The notes beneath the pieces were generated by a model. It worked only from the letters and a program-made list of their open reading frames with translations, was not told the origin of the DNA and did not search any database. Positions 25,435-33,969 of a stretch of 64,000 nt of DNA are shown piece by piece. The translations under genes were made by a program, and so were the position numbers. The number at the start of each line of letters is the position of its first letter. Within the stretch, counting starts at the first letter, position 1. This DNA comes from Bradyrhizobium valentinum (GTDB lineage: Bacteria; Pseudomonadota; Alphaproteobacteria; Rhizobiales; Xanthobacteraceae), in the NCBI RefSeq assembly GCF_001440405.1, contig NZ_LLXX01000119.1, positions 96,692-160,691 of the forward strand, in the 5' to 3' direction.

Positions 25435-26097
25435 TTACTGTTTTGATTTGCGTGCGGCCTTTACGTTCTTCGACATCGTCGGGGCAAGGCATTGCGCCAG
25501 CATCATGCGAAGCAGCGCCTGCGCGCCGGTTTCCAGAAAATCCAGCCGGCCCGCAATCTGCAGCACGAGAGCCCCGATCATCTGGCTGGTGAGCAGCGCT
25601 ACCCACGGCCGAACCTCTGAAGGCTTGAGGCCGCGCACTTCAGTCAGCGGCAGGGCGATGCGTTCCAGCACCTTCCATAGCGCCTGGTTGAGTTCCTCAT
25701 CCGATGGCTTGCCGACGCCCAGCCGCTTGAGGCCGCGGAACGCATAGAGGCCTAGATTTATCTCGAAGCGGTGATCGAGGTAGTAGTTCAGGAAGGCCCC
25801 GCAGGCCGCCTCGACCTGCGTCTCCGGCGTCCGCGCTTTAGTCACGGCCTCGGCAACGTAGGCATCGAGCGCCGCCAGCGACTGTTTCAGCAGTTCGGCG
25901 TAGATCGCCTGCTTGCTATCGAACAGCGGATAGATCGCGCCCGTCGTGCAGCCGGCGCGAACGGCGATGCCGCGCATGGTGGCGCCTTCCAGGCCCTGTT
26001 CGGCGAATTCGTCGCGCGCGGCGCGCAGCAGAAGCTCGCGCTTCGCCCCCTTCACGACGTCAGACCAGTCCTTTTGGGAGGGTGCGAGCTTGTTCAT
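25435..26097 (-). CDS. TetR-family regulator of the crotonase operon
   Basis: 220 residues. The helix-turn-helix is MRGIAVRAGCTTGAIYPLFDSKQAIYAELL (about 40-70). The C-terminal domain is of the type found in acyl-CoA-responsive members, which I infer from context only. First gene of the operon with the two crotonase genes. A perfect 15-base palindrome lies 13 bases ahead of its ATG, which suggests autoregulation of the whole operon. Confidence 0.88.
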   Translation of the reverse strand: MNKLAPSQKDWSDVVKGAKRELLLRAARDEFAEQGLEGATMRGIAVRAGCTTGAIYPLFDSKQAIYAELLKQSLAALDAYVAEAVTKARTPETQVEAACGAFLNYYLDHRFEINLGLYAFRGLKRLGVGKPSDEELNQALWKVLERIALPLTEVRGLKPSEVRPWVALLTSQMIGALVLQIAGRLDFLETGAQALLRMMLAQCLAPTMSKNVKAARKSKQ

Positions 26098-26109
26098 GAT
26101 AACAACGTT

Positions 26110-26124
26110 ATCAAACAGTTTGAT
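26110..26124. promoter_or_regulatory. Palindromic operator upstream of tetR-crotonase operon
   Basis: ATCAAACAGTTTGAT has perfect 7-base arms around one base. AACGTT and TAACGT flank it loosely as an outer pair. Position just ahead of the TetR start suggests the TetR protein's own operator. Confidence 0.75.
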
Positions 26125-26528
26125 GTAACGTCAATAGTAACAGCGGTTTCACGGCCCCGCCAATCTGGGCGCCGCCGACCAAGCCAACGCTCGATCGATT
26201 GCACGGAGAAAGCGTGCATAGGACGCAGGACGCCCTCTCCCTGCAAATGGTCGCGAGCGAATGGCGATGATCGAACCTGCGTTGACGCGTTCGCGACGCC
26301 GCCCAAACCGGCAAGCGCAATCATCAGCAGGCTTCCGCGCCCTTTGCGTCGCGCAGCGGATCAGTAGCACCATCGTTATTTTCGCCTGCCGTATTGCGGT
26401 GTATGGTCGGTCGGCAAACCCCGGCCGGCGGCGCTCGCAAAAGGAACTCAACGCGTCGGGTGATGTCTTGCTGCTGCATGCCGCTGAGCCGTGTCGCTGT
26501 ACATCGAGGCAAACAGGGAGGCAGTACG
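26125..26528. other. Intergenic gap with no recognised gene
   Basis: About 400 bases between the divergent TetR operator and the methanethiol oxidase gene. Open frames cross it, but none has family character. Only the AGGGAGG ribosome site at its right end was recognised. Confidence 0.5.
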
Positions 26529-27929
26529 ATGAACATTCGGCCCGATCCCACGTTTCACGCTTCGCCAAAGCTTGCCATGGAAGCTCCGCCGGAGAGCTTC
26601 GCCTACACCGTCCTGCTCAGCCCGGACGCTTCAAAACCGGATGCGCTGGCTGTGATCGACGTCAATCCGAATTCCCAGACCTACAGTCAGATCGTTCACA
26701 CGGTGACGATGCCGAACAAGGGCGACGAGTTTCACCATTTCGGCTGGAACGCCTGCTCGTCGGCGCTATCGCCGCTCACCGGACATGCCTTCCTCGAGCG
26801 CCGCTATCTGATCATTCCCGGCATGCGGTCATCCCGCATCTACATCGTCGATACCAAGCCCGATCCCACCAAGGCGGCGATACACAAGATCATCGAGCCG
26901 GAGGAAATCTTCAGGAAGACCGGATACTCGCGGCCCCACACCGTTCATTGCGGGCCGGAAGGCATCTACGTCTCTACGCTCGGCGGCGGCGGCAAGGATG
27001 GCACCGACGGACCGCCCGGCGTCTTCATCATGGACTGCGAAACCTTCGAGGTGCTCGGACGGTGGGAAATCGATCGTGGCCCCCAGACAATGCACTATGA
27101 TTTCTGGTGGAACCTGCCACGCGATTACATGGTGACGAGCGAGTGGGGGTTGCCGCCGCAGTTCGAGAACGGCATCGTGCCGGAGGATCTGCTCTCGAAC
27201 AAGTACGGTCACCATATTCACTTCTGGGATCTGCGGGCCCGGCGAAACGTGCAGACAATTGATCTCGGGGCCAATCATCAGATGGGGCTGGAAGTGCGTC
27301 CCGCGCATGATCCGGTTCGCGAATACGGCTTTCTGGGCACCGTGGTCGACACCACAAATCTCGAAGGCTCGATCTGGACCTGGTGGCGCGAGGGCGGCAA
27401 GTTTCACGTCGAGAAGACGGCGACGATCTCGCCCGAGGCGGCGCCGAAGGAGCAATTGCCGCCGCTGCTGCAGGGCTTTGGCGCAGTGCCGCCGCTGGTG
27501 ACGGACATCGACCTGTCGATGGACGACAAATTCCTCTACGTCGCCTGCTGGGGCACCGGCGAGATGCGTCAATACAATGTCAGCGAACCGCGGAGGCCGA
27601 AGCTTGCCGGCTCGGTGCGCATCGGCGGCATCGCGCGGCGCACGCCGCACCCGAACGGCAAGGCGTTTGCAGGCGGTCCGCAGATGGTCGAGATCAGCCG
27701 CGACGGCAAGCGGGTTTACTGGACCAACTCGCTCTACTCGACGTGGGACGATCAATTCTATCCCGATGGTGTCCCGGGCGCCATGGTGATGGCCAATACG
27801 AAGCCGGACGGTGGCCTCGAGCTGGCGCGAGACTACTGGGTCAACTTCCCCGACGGATACCGCGCACACCAAGTCCGGCTCGACGGCGGTGACTGTTCGA
27901 CGGATTCGTTCTGCTATCCGTCGGTCTGA
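26529..27929 (+). CDS. Selenium-binding protein / methanethiol oxidase
   Basis: 466 residues of the SBP56 family, a seven-bladed propeller. In characterised bacterial members (MtoX) the enzyme oxidises methanethiol to formaldehyde, sulfide and peroxide and uses copper. The family cysteine is C76 in HHFGWNACSSAL, and the metal histidines are in HTVHCGPEG, TMHYDFWW and HHIHFWDLRA. Unlike MtoX of Hyphomicrobium, no signal peptide is seen. ATG 26529 follows AGGGAGG. The next gene starts 2 bases after the stop. Its sulfide product could feed the FccB and Sox proteins encoded 8-14 kb away. Confidence 0.9.
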   Translation: MNIRPDPTFHASPKLAMEAPPESFAYTVLLSPDASKPDALAVIDVNPNSQTYSQIVHTVTMPNKGDEFHHFGWNACSSALSPLTGHAFLERRYLIIPGMRSSRIYIVDTKPDPTKAAIHKIIEPEEIFRKTGYSRPHTVHCGPEGIYVSTLGGGGKDGTDGPPGVFIMDCETFEVLGRWEIDRGPQTMHYDFWWNLPRDYMVTSEWGLPPQFENGIVPEDLLSNKYGHHIHFWDLRARRNVQTIDLGANHQMGLEVRPAHDPVREYGFLGTVVDTTNLEGSIWTWWREGGKFHVEKTATISPEAAPKEQLPPLLQGFGAVPPLVTDIDLSMDDKFLYVACWGTGEMRQYNVSEPRRPKLAGSVRIGGIARRTPHPNGKAFAGGPQMVEISRDGKRVYWTNSLYSTWDDQFYPDGVPGAMVMANTKPDGGLELARDYWVNFPDGYRAHQVRLDGGDCSTDSFCYPSV

Positions 27930-27931
27930 AT

Positions 27932-28597
27932 TTGAGCGCAGCCGACTGGACACCTGCCTGGCTCTGGCTGGCTGTCATCGCGAGCGGCCTCTACCACGGC
28001 GTCAACCCGGGCATGGGGTGGCCGCTCGCCGTTTCGGCTGGATTGATGGAAAGAAGTCCGCGGGCGCTGGTGGCCGCGCTCTGGCCGCTCACGGCCGGCC
28101 ATCTGCTCGCGATGCTCCTCGTGATGTTGCCCTTCGCGCTATTGGTTGCCGTGGTCGAATGGCAGCGCACGATACAGATCGGCGCCAGCCTCCTCGTCGT
28201 GGCCTTCGGTCTGTTCCGGCTCGCCAACAGGCGCCATCCGAGAGTGCTGGCGCGGATATCACCGGCGCAATTGGGGCTTTGGTCGTTCGCCGTGGCGCTC
28301 GCACACGGCGCCGCGCTGATGCTGGTGCCGATCTATCTCAGGCTCTGCCGGGAAGCCGAACTAGACAGCGGCCATGCTGCCGCTGGCACGCTCATCAACG
28401 CCAATCTCGGCATGGCCGTGCTGGTCGCTACCATCCATGCCGCAGCGATGATCGCCGCCGGCGGATGTTGCGCGTGGCTCGCCTACCGCTATCTCGGCCT
28501 CAAATTCATATCGCAAAGCTGGTTCAACCTGGACACGACTTGGGCCGTCAGCCTCATCCTGGTCGGCGCGGTTGCACTGGCATTCAACCTGAGCTGA
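27932..28597 (+). CDS. Polytopic membrane protein of unknown function
   Basis: 221 residues with six predicted helices. A conserved-looking motif, ASGLYHGVNPGMGWPLAVSAGL, in the first helix and another in helix 4 (VALAHGAALMLVPIYL) hold a histidine-glycine pair, a pattern reminiscent of metal transporters of the NicO/UreH type; this is a weak analogy. TTG 27932 is the only start ahead of the first helix and lies right behind the methanethiol oxidase stop. Translational coupling suggests the two work together. Confidence 0.65.
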   Translation: MSAADWTPAWLWLAVIASGLYHGVNPGMGWPLAVSAGLMERSPRALVAALWPLTAGHLLAMLLVMLPFALLVAVVEWQRTIQIGASLLVVAFGLFRLANRRHPRVLARISPAQLGLWSFAVALAHGAALMLVPIYLRLCREAELDSGHAAAGTLINANLGMAVLVATIHAAAMIAAGGCCAWLAYRYLGLKFISQSWFNLDTTWAVSLILVGAVALAFNLS

Positions 28598-28618
28598 CGC
28601 GGAAGCCGCGGCCGGCAT

Positions 28619-29074
28619 TCAGCGCAACTTGTCGAGTAACGCGATCAGCGTCTCGCGCTCCTTGGCATCCAGCGGCGCCAGCGTCTCCCGCGTGATCGCG
28701 AGCGCGTTCGGCGCGGCCTTCTCCGCCAGTTGCTGGCCGGCGCGGGTCAGGCTCACCAGCAGGCGGCGGCCGTCCTCAGGGTCCGGGCTTGTCTCGGTCA
28801 GGCCGCGCGCGGTGAGGCGGTCGATCACGCCTTTGATGGTCGCGACGTCCATTGCCGTCAAACGGCCCAGCAGGTTCTGCGAGCATGGCCCAGTCTCGGT
28901 CAGTTTTGCCAGTGCCGCCCATTGCGTCGGGGTCAGGTTGATGCCGATCTCGCGGGCGAAGATGGTGGCATGGCGCTGCCAGACCTGGCGCAGGATGAAG
29001 CCGATCTGCTCGTCGAGAATATAGGACGGCCGCGCCGGCTTGACATTTCGTTTCGGCGAAACACTCCTTCCCAT
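28619..29074 (-). CDS. MarR-family regulator, NicR/BpsR-like
   Basis: 151 residues with a winged helix: LTPTQWAALAKL, NLLGRLTAMDVATIKGVIDRLTARGL and the wing DPEDGRRLLVSLTRAG. NicR of Pseudomonas and BpsR of Bordetella are MarR proteins that repress nicotinate genes and release DNA on binding 6-hydroxynicotinate. The YILDEQIGFILRQVWQRH start resembles that group. It ends the operon that begins with 6-hydroxynicotinate reductase, which makes it the best candidate to bind the shared TTYGTAYACRAA palindromes. GGGGGAG precedes ATG 29074. Confidence 0.8.
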   Translation of the reverse strand: MGRSVSPKRNVKPARPSYILDEQIGFILRQVWQRHATIFAREIGINLTPTQWAALAKLTETGPCSQNLLGRLTAMDVATIKGVIDRLTARGLTETSPDPEDGRRLLVSLTRAGQQLAEKAAPNALAITRETLAPLDAKERETLIALLDKLR

Positions 29075-29104
29075 CTGCGCTCCCCCGCCCTTCCCCTTTG
29101 CCGA

Positions 29105-29809
29105 TCACAGCGACAGATGCGCGTCCCGGATGTCCGGCCGCGCGTCGAGTTCGGCCATCGTGCCGCCGAAGCAGATCTTGCCACGCTCGATGATGTAGGC
29201 GCGATCGGAGATCAACCGCGCGAAATGCAGGTTCTGCTCGGATACCACGATACTGACGCCTTCCCTCTTCATCGCAAGGATGGCTTCGACCATCTGTTCG
29301 ACGATCTTCGGCGACAGCCCTTCCGACGGTTCGTCGAGCAGCACCAGCAACGGGTTACCCATCAGCGTCCGCGCGATGGTCAACATTTGTTGTTCGCCGC
29401 CGCTCATCCGCCCGCCCGGACGGTTGCGCATTTCACCGAGATTCGGAAACAGCGTGAAGAGCTTTTCGCGGGTCCAGTACGGCGCATTCGGCCGCTTCGG
29501 CTGGCGGCCGACTTCGAGGTTTTCATCGACTGTTAGGTCCGTGAAGATGCGCCGCTCCTCCGGCACGTAGCCGAGCCCGCCGCGCACGATCGCATGCGTC
29601 GGCTGGGCCGACACGTCCCTGCCCTCGAACACAATGCGTCCGGACCTGTTCTCGACCAGGCCGACAATGGAACGGAAGGTTGTCGACTTGCCGGCGCCGT
29701 TGCGGCCGAGCAGCGCCACCACTTCGCCCTCGCCGACTTCGAGCGCAATATCGAACAGGATATGCGCCGGGCCATAAAAGCTGTTGAGATCGGCGACCTG
29801 CAGCTTCAT
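29105..29809 (-). CDS. Branched-chain-type ABC transporter ATPase LivF
   Basis: 234 residues. Walker A GRNGAGKST, signature MSGGEQQMLTIAR, Walker B LLVLLDEPSEGLSP are intact. LivF family length. Its start overlaps the livG stop by ATGA. Fifth cistron of the importer set in the hnr operon. Confidence 0.92.
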   Translation of the reverse strand: MKLQVADLNSFYGPAHILFDIALEVGEGEVVALLGRNGAGKSTTFRSIVGLVENRSGRIVFEGRDVSAQPTHAIVRGGLGYVPEERRIFTDLTVDENLEVGRQPKRPNAPYWTREKLFTLFPNLGEMRNRPGGRMSGGEQQMLTIARTLMGNPLLVLLDEPSEGLSPKIVEQMVEAILAMKREGVSIVVSEQNLHFARLISDRAYIIERGKICFGGTMAELDARPDIRDAHLSL

Positions 29810-30597
29810 GCGCCGGCTCCCTCGCGATGCCGCGCGTCGTAGACCAGACCCTCACCGAGATAGATCGCCCGTACCTGCGGGTTGCCGCGGACTTCCTCCG
29901 GCGAGCCCTGCGCGATCAGGCTGCCGCGGTTGAGCACGAGGATGCGATCGGCATGTTCGAACACCACGTCCATGTCGTGCTCGGTGAAGAGCACGCCGAT
30001 CGACTGCTCGCGGGCGATGCGCGCGGTCAGCCGCATCAACTCGATCCGCTCACGCGGCGCCATGCCTGCGGTTGGTTCGTCCATCAGGAGGAGCCTGGGC
30101 TGGTTGGCGAGCGCGATCGCAAGCTCGAGCCGCTTGAGGTCGCCGTAAGCCAACTCGCCGCAGGGCCGCCCGGCATAGGCGCCCATACCGACGAGATCGA
30201 GCAGCCGTCCCGCCTCCTCGCGCGCGTAAGCCGCCGTCGAGCCCCATAAATTGAACAATTGCCTGCCATACGACACCAGCGCGACCTGCACGTTCTCGCG
30301 CACCGTCATGGTCGGGAAGGTCGCGGTGATCTGAAACGTGCGCCCGACGCCGAGCCGCCAGATCGCGCGCGGCTTCCGCCCCACCGTATCCTCCCCGAGC
30401 AGAGTAATCCGGCCGCTGTCCGGGATGTTCTGGCCGTTGAGCATATCGAAGCAAGTGCTTTTCCCTGCTCCGTTGGGCCCGATCAATGCCAGGATTTCGC
30501 CGGCCCGGAGCTCAAACGACACGCTGCGCACGGCATGCACGCCGCCATAGGATTTGCTCAAGGCTTCGACTGACAGCAATGTGGGGACCATGCTCAT
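29806..30597 (-). CDS. Branched-chain-type ABC transporter ATPase LivG
   Basis: 263 residues. Walker A GPNGAGKST, family insert FDMLNGQNIPDSG, signature-type LAYGDLKRLELAIAL and Walker B LLLMDEPTAGM are all present. It overlaps both neighbours by four bases, so livHM-livG-livF are translationally coupled. Confidence 0.92.
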   Translation of the reverse strand: MSMVPTLLSVEALSKSYGGVHAVRSVSFELRAGEILALIGPNGAGKSTCFDMLNGQNIPDSGRITLLGEDTVGRKPRAIWRLGVGRTFQITATFPTMTVRENVQVALVSYGRQLFNLWGSTAAYAREEAGRLLDLVGMGAYAGRPCGELAYGDLKRLELAIALANQPRLLLMDEPTAGMAPRERIELMRLTARIAREQSIGVLFTEHDMDVVFEHADRILVLNRGSLIAQGSPEEVRGNPQVRAIYLGEGLVYDARHREGAGA

Positions 30598-32480
30598 TCG
30601 GCAGTCTCGATCCGTGACATGGCAAGCGCGGATTTTTTCTCAGGGGACCGCCAACGATTCCTGATCGTCTCCAGCGTGCCAACGATGCCTTTCGGGAAGG
30701 CGACCACCATCAGCACGATGAAGCCCCCCAGCACCAACTTGGAAAGATCGGTTTGGCTGACCAGCCAGATATTGGCCGCCTTGAACACGATGGCGCCGAT
30801 GATCGCGCCGGAAACCGTCTCGACGCCGCCGAGCAGCACCATGACCAGCGCATCGACCGACAGCGAGATGCCGAGGCTGTCGGGGAATACGCTGCCCTTC
30901 AGATAGGCGAACAAGGCGCCGCCGATCCCCGCGACCGTGCCCGATATGACGAACGCCGTCCACTGCACGCGCTTGCCGTTGATGCCGATCGCCTCGCTGC
31001 GCAGCGGCGAGTCCCGCGTCGCGCGCAACGCAAAGCCGAACGGCGAGAATACGATCACGCGCAACACCGCAACTGCGAGGGCTGCAACCGCGAGCGACAG
31101 CCAGTAGAAACTGGCCGGGCTCGATGCCCATTTATCCGGCCAGACGCCCAAAATGCCGTTGTCGCCACCGGTCACCGTGACCCACTGGAACGCGATCGAC
31201 CAGACGATCTGCGCAAACGCGAGCGTCAGCATCGCGAAATAGACGCCGGAGAGTTGCACGGCGAAGAAACCGAACACCGCGGCACCGAGCAGGCCCAGCA
31301 GCGGGCCGAGCAGCAGCGAAACGATCATCGGCAGCCCCGCCGCCTTGGCAAGGAACGCGACGCCATAGGCGCCGAGCCCGAAATAGGCGGCGTGGCCGAA
31401 CGAGGCGAGCCCGCCGACCGACATCAGGAAATGCAGGCTGGCGGCAAAGATCACGTAGATCGCGATCTCCGACCCAACCGTGAGCGCATAATTGCCCGCG
31501 AACAGCGGCAGCATCGCCGCAAGGACCAGCGCGCCGAGCGACATCAGCCGCTCGCCCGAAGTCAGCGGCCGCCACGGATTGACGGTCAGCCCGGGCGTGC
31601 GGCGCGCGGCAGCTTCCGGTTTGCCGAACAGCCCCCACGGGCGCACGATCAGCACCACGGCCATCACCAGGAACACCAGGATGATGGATATCTTCGGGAA
31701 AATGAGAATGCCGAAGGCGTTGAGCTCGGACACCAGCACGGCGGCGACAAAGGCGCCGATGATGCTGCCGAGCCCGCCGATCACCACCACCACGAACACT
31801 TCGACGATGATGCGCAGGTCGAGCGCATGATGCACGGCATCGCGCGGGATCTGCAGCGCGCCGCCGAGTGCCGCGAGGAAGACGCCGAGCGCGAACACGC
31901 TGGTGAACAGCCATTTCTGATTGACGCCAAGCGCCGCCACCATGTCGCGGTCCTGCGTCGCCGCGCGTACCAGCACGCCCCAGCGCGTGCGTTGGAACAA
32001 CAGCCAGAGCACGCCGAGCACGACCGGACTGAGCGCGATCAGGAACAGGTCATAGCTCGGGATGTTCTGGCCGAAGAAGTCCACCGCGCCCCTGAAGCTC
32101 GGCGCACGGCGGCCGAGCAGATCGTCCGGTCCCCAGATCAGCACGACGATATCCTGGACCATCAGCGTGAGGCCGAAGGTTGCCAGCAACTGGAACAGTT
32201 CCGGCGCATGATAGATCCGCCGCAACAGCACCATTTCGACCAGCACGCCGATGGCGGCGACGACCAAGGCCGCGGCGACGATTCCGCCCCAGAAACCGAG
32301 CGCGCCGGAGAAGCGCTCGGTCAGCGTGAACGCCATATAGGCGCCGAGCATGTAGAATGCGCCATGGGCAAAGTTCACGATCCGCGTCACGCCGAAGATG
32401 ATCGACAGCCCCGACGCGACCAGAAACAGCGACGCCGCGCTGGCGAGACCGGTCAGGAACTGGACGAAGTAAAAGGCCAT
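30594..32480 (-). CDS. Fused LivH-LivM permease
   Basis: 628 residues combine both permease subunits of a branched-chain-type importer. Residues 1-~290 are LivH (SGLSIIFGVTRIVNFAHGAFYMLGAY near 23-50), then a ~20-residue linker, then LivM (ASFGHAAYFGLGAYGVAFL near 360). Each half has its own set of helices. Fusion fixes the 1:1 ratio. The family carries amino acids, amides, urea and aromatic acids; in this operon nicotinate or a related pyridine acid is the inferred cargo. Confidence 0.92.
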   Translation of the reverse strand: MAFYFVQFLTGLASAASLFLVASGLSIIFGVTRIVNFAHGAFYMLGAYMAFTLTERFSGALGFWGGIVAAALVVAAIGVLVEMVLLRRIYHAPELFQLLATFGLTLMVQDIVVLIWGPDDLLGRRAPSFRGAVDFFGQNIPSYDLFLIALSPVVLGVLWLLFQRTRWGVLVRAATQDRDMVAALGVNQKWLFTSVFALGVFLAALGGALQIPRDAVHHALDLRIIVEVFVVVVIGGLGSIIGAFVAAVLVSELNAFGILIFPKISIILVFLVMAVVLIVRPWGLFGKPEAAARRTPGLTVNPWRPLTSGERLMSLGALVLAAMLPLFAGNYALTVGSEIAIYVIFAASLHFLMSVGGLASFGHAAYFGLGAYGVAFLAKAAGLPMIVSLLLGPLLGLLGAAVFGFFAVQLSGVYFAMLTLAFAQIVWSIAFQWVTVTGGDNGILGVWPDKWASSPASFYWLSLAVAALAVAVLRVIVFSPFGFALRATRDSPLRSEAIGINGKRVQWTAFVISGTVAGIGGALFAYLKGSVFPDSLGISLSVDALVMVLLGGVETVSGAIIGAIVFKAANIWLVSQTDLSKLVLGGFIVLMVVAFPKGIVGTLETIRNRWRSPEKKSALAMSRIETAE

Positions 32481-32517
32481 TGGCGGTCCGGGTTAGGGCA
32501 GTCGTCAGAGCGGGGGC

Positions 32518-32740
32518 CTTCATCCTTCGAGACGGCGCTTCGCGCCTCCTCAGGATGAGGTCTGGTAGTCCCTCATGGTGAGGAGCGCGGCAACGCCGCG
32601 CGTCTCGAACCATGAGGCCTCGATAGCGGTGAGCGACTCTGTCTCTGCGAGTTCGATTCGTGGAGACAGCCCTCACCCCGGCCCTCTAAGAGCGAGCTTC
32701 GCTCGTCTCGACCCCGCAAGGGCGGGGCGAGGGAGAAGAG
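32518..32740. repeat. Two adjoining dispersed repeats in the livK-livHM gap
   Basis: 32518-32620 is of the CTTCGAGACG.../CCTCATGGTGAGG type; 32670-32740 is the CCTCACCCCGGCC...GCAAGGGCGGGGCGAGG type. They fill a 265-base gap inside the operon. Their inverted arms could form stable RNA hairpins and lower expression of the downstream transporter genes relative to livK. Confidence 0.75.
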
Positions 32741-32745
32741 GCTCA

Positions 32746-33945
32746 CTACTTCGGCCGGAGCTTCTCAACTTCCGCATCGCTCGGGAGATAATCCGCGCCC
32801 TTGCGATAGACCGAGTTCACCATCACGCCCTTGCCGTCCTTCAGCGCGGTCTTGCCGACATAGGCTCCGAGCGTCGACTGATGATCGATCTTGCGGAACG
32901 TGATTTCGCCGAACGGTGACGGCATCGACAGGCCTTCGGTCGCCGCAATCAGCTTCTCCGGATCGGTCGAATTGGCTTTGGCAAGGATCGCTGCTGCCGC
33001 CTTGATGGTCTGGTAGCCGACGATCGAACCGAGGCGCGGATAGTCGTTATACTTGGCCTGATACGCCTTCAGGAACTTGTCATGGTCGGGCGTCTTGATG
33101 TCGTACCAGGGGTATCCCGTCACGATCCAGCCCTCCGGCGTCTCGTCCTTCAAGGGATCGAGATATTCCGGCTCGCCGGTGAGGAACGAGACCACCGAGC
33201 GGCCCTTGAACAGGCCGCGGGTGTTGCCCTCGCGCACGAGCTTTACCAGATCGGCGCCGAAGGTGACGTTGAGGATCGCCTCGGGGTTGGCGGCGGCAAC
33301 CGCCTGCACCACCGGACCGGCGTCGATCTTGCCCTGCGGCGGCCACTGTTCGTCGACCCACTGGATGTCAGGACGTTTCTCTGACATCAGCTTCTTGAAC
33401 ACCGCGACCGCCGACTGACCGTATTCATAGTTCGGCGCAATCGTCGCCCAGCGCTTGGCCGGCAGTTTTGCGGCTTCCTCCACCAGCATCGCCGCCTGCA
33501 TGTAGTTGGAAGGACGCAGGCGGAAGGTGTAGCGATTGCCCTTCGACCAGGTGATGGCGTCGGTCAGGGGTTCTGCCGCCAGGAAGAACACTTTCTTCTG
33601 ATTGGCGAAGTCAGAGACGGCGAGACCGATGTTGGACAGGAACGTGCCGGCCAGCATCGCGACGTTCTCGCTCGACACCAGCTCATTGGCCGCGGTCTGC
33701 GCGTCCGCCGGCTTGCCGCCGTCATCCTTGGAGATGACGACGAGCTTCTTGCCGTTGATACCGCCCGCCGCGTTGACTTCCTCGACCGCGAGCTGCCAGC
33801 CCTTGCGATAGGGCTCGGTGAAGGCAGGCAACAGCGAGTAGCTGTTGATTTCGCCGATCTTGATCTCGCTCTGCGCCATGGCGCTGCCCGCCATGCCCGC
33901 AACCGCGATCGCCAAGCCTGCTCCAAGTACGTGTCTACGTCGCAT
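32746..33945 (-). CDS. Liv-type periplasmic substrate-binding protein
   Basis: 399 residues, type I periplasmic binding protein with a leader MRRRHVLGAGLAIAVAGMAGSAMAQ. The leader has several arginines and may use Tat. Markers are IKIGEINSYSLLPAFTEPYRKG and VEEVNAAGGINGKKLVVISKDDGG. It captures the ligand for LivHM/LivG/LivF. ATG 33945 has GGAGGTAGGG ahead and is preferred to TTG 33957. The gene is 24 bases from the PF06684 gene in the hnr operon. Confidence 0.9.
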   Translation of the reverse strand: MRRRHVLGAGLAIAVAGMAGSAMAQSEIKIGEINSYSLLPAFTEPYRKGWQLAVEEVNAAGGINGKKLVVISKDDGGKPADAQTAANELVSSENVAMLAGTFLSNIGLAVSDFANQKKVFFLAAEPLTDAITWSKGNRYTFRLRPSNYMQAAMLVEEAAKLPAKRWATIAPNYEYGQSAVAVFKKLMSEKRPDIQWVDEQWPPQGKIDAGPVVQAVAAANPEAILNVTFGADLVKLVREGNTRGLFKGRSVVSFLTGEPEYLDPLKDETPEGWIVTGYPWYDIKTPDHDKFLKAYQAKYNDYPRLGSIVGYQTIKAAAAILAKANSTDPEKLIAATEGLSMPSPFGEITFRKIDHQSTLGAYVGKTALKDGKGVMVNSVYRKGADYLPSDAEVEKLRPK

Positions 33946-33969
33946 CCCTACCTCCAATGTACTGTGAAA

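Noticed and set aside
30753..32558. 601-codon open frame on the plus strand
   Set aside because: Antisense to the fused LivHM permease; charged, repetitive product.
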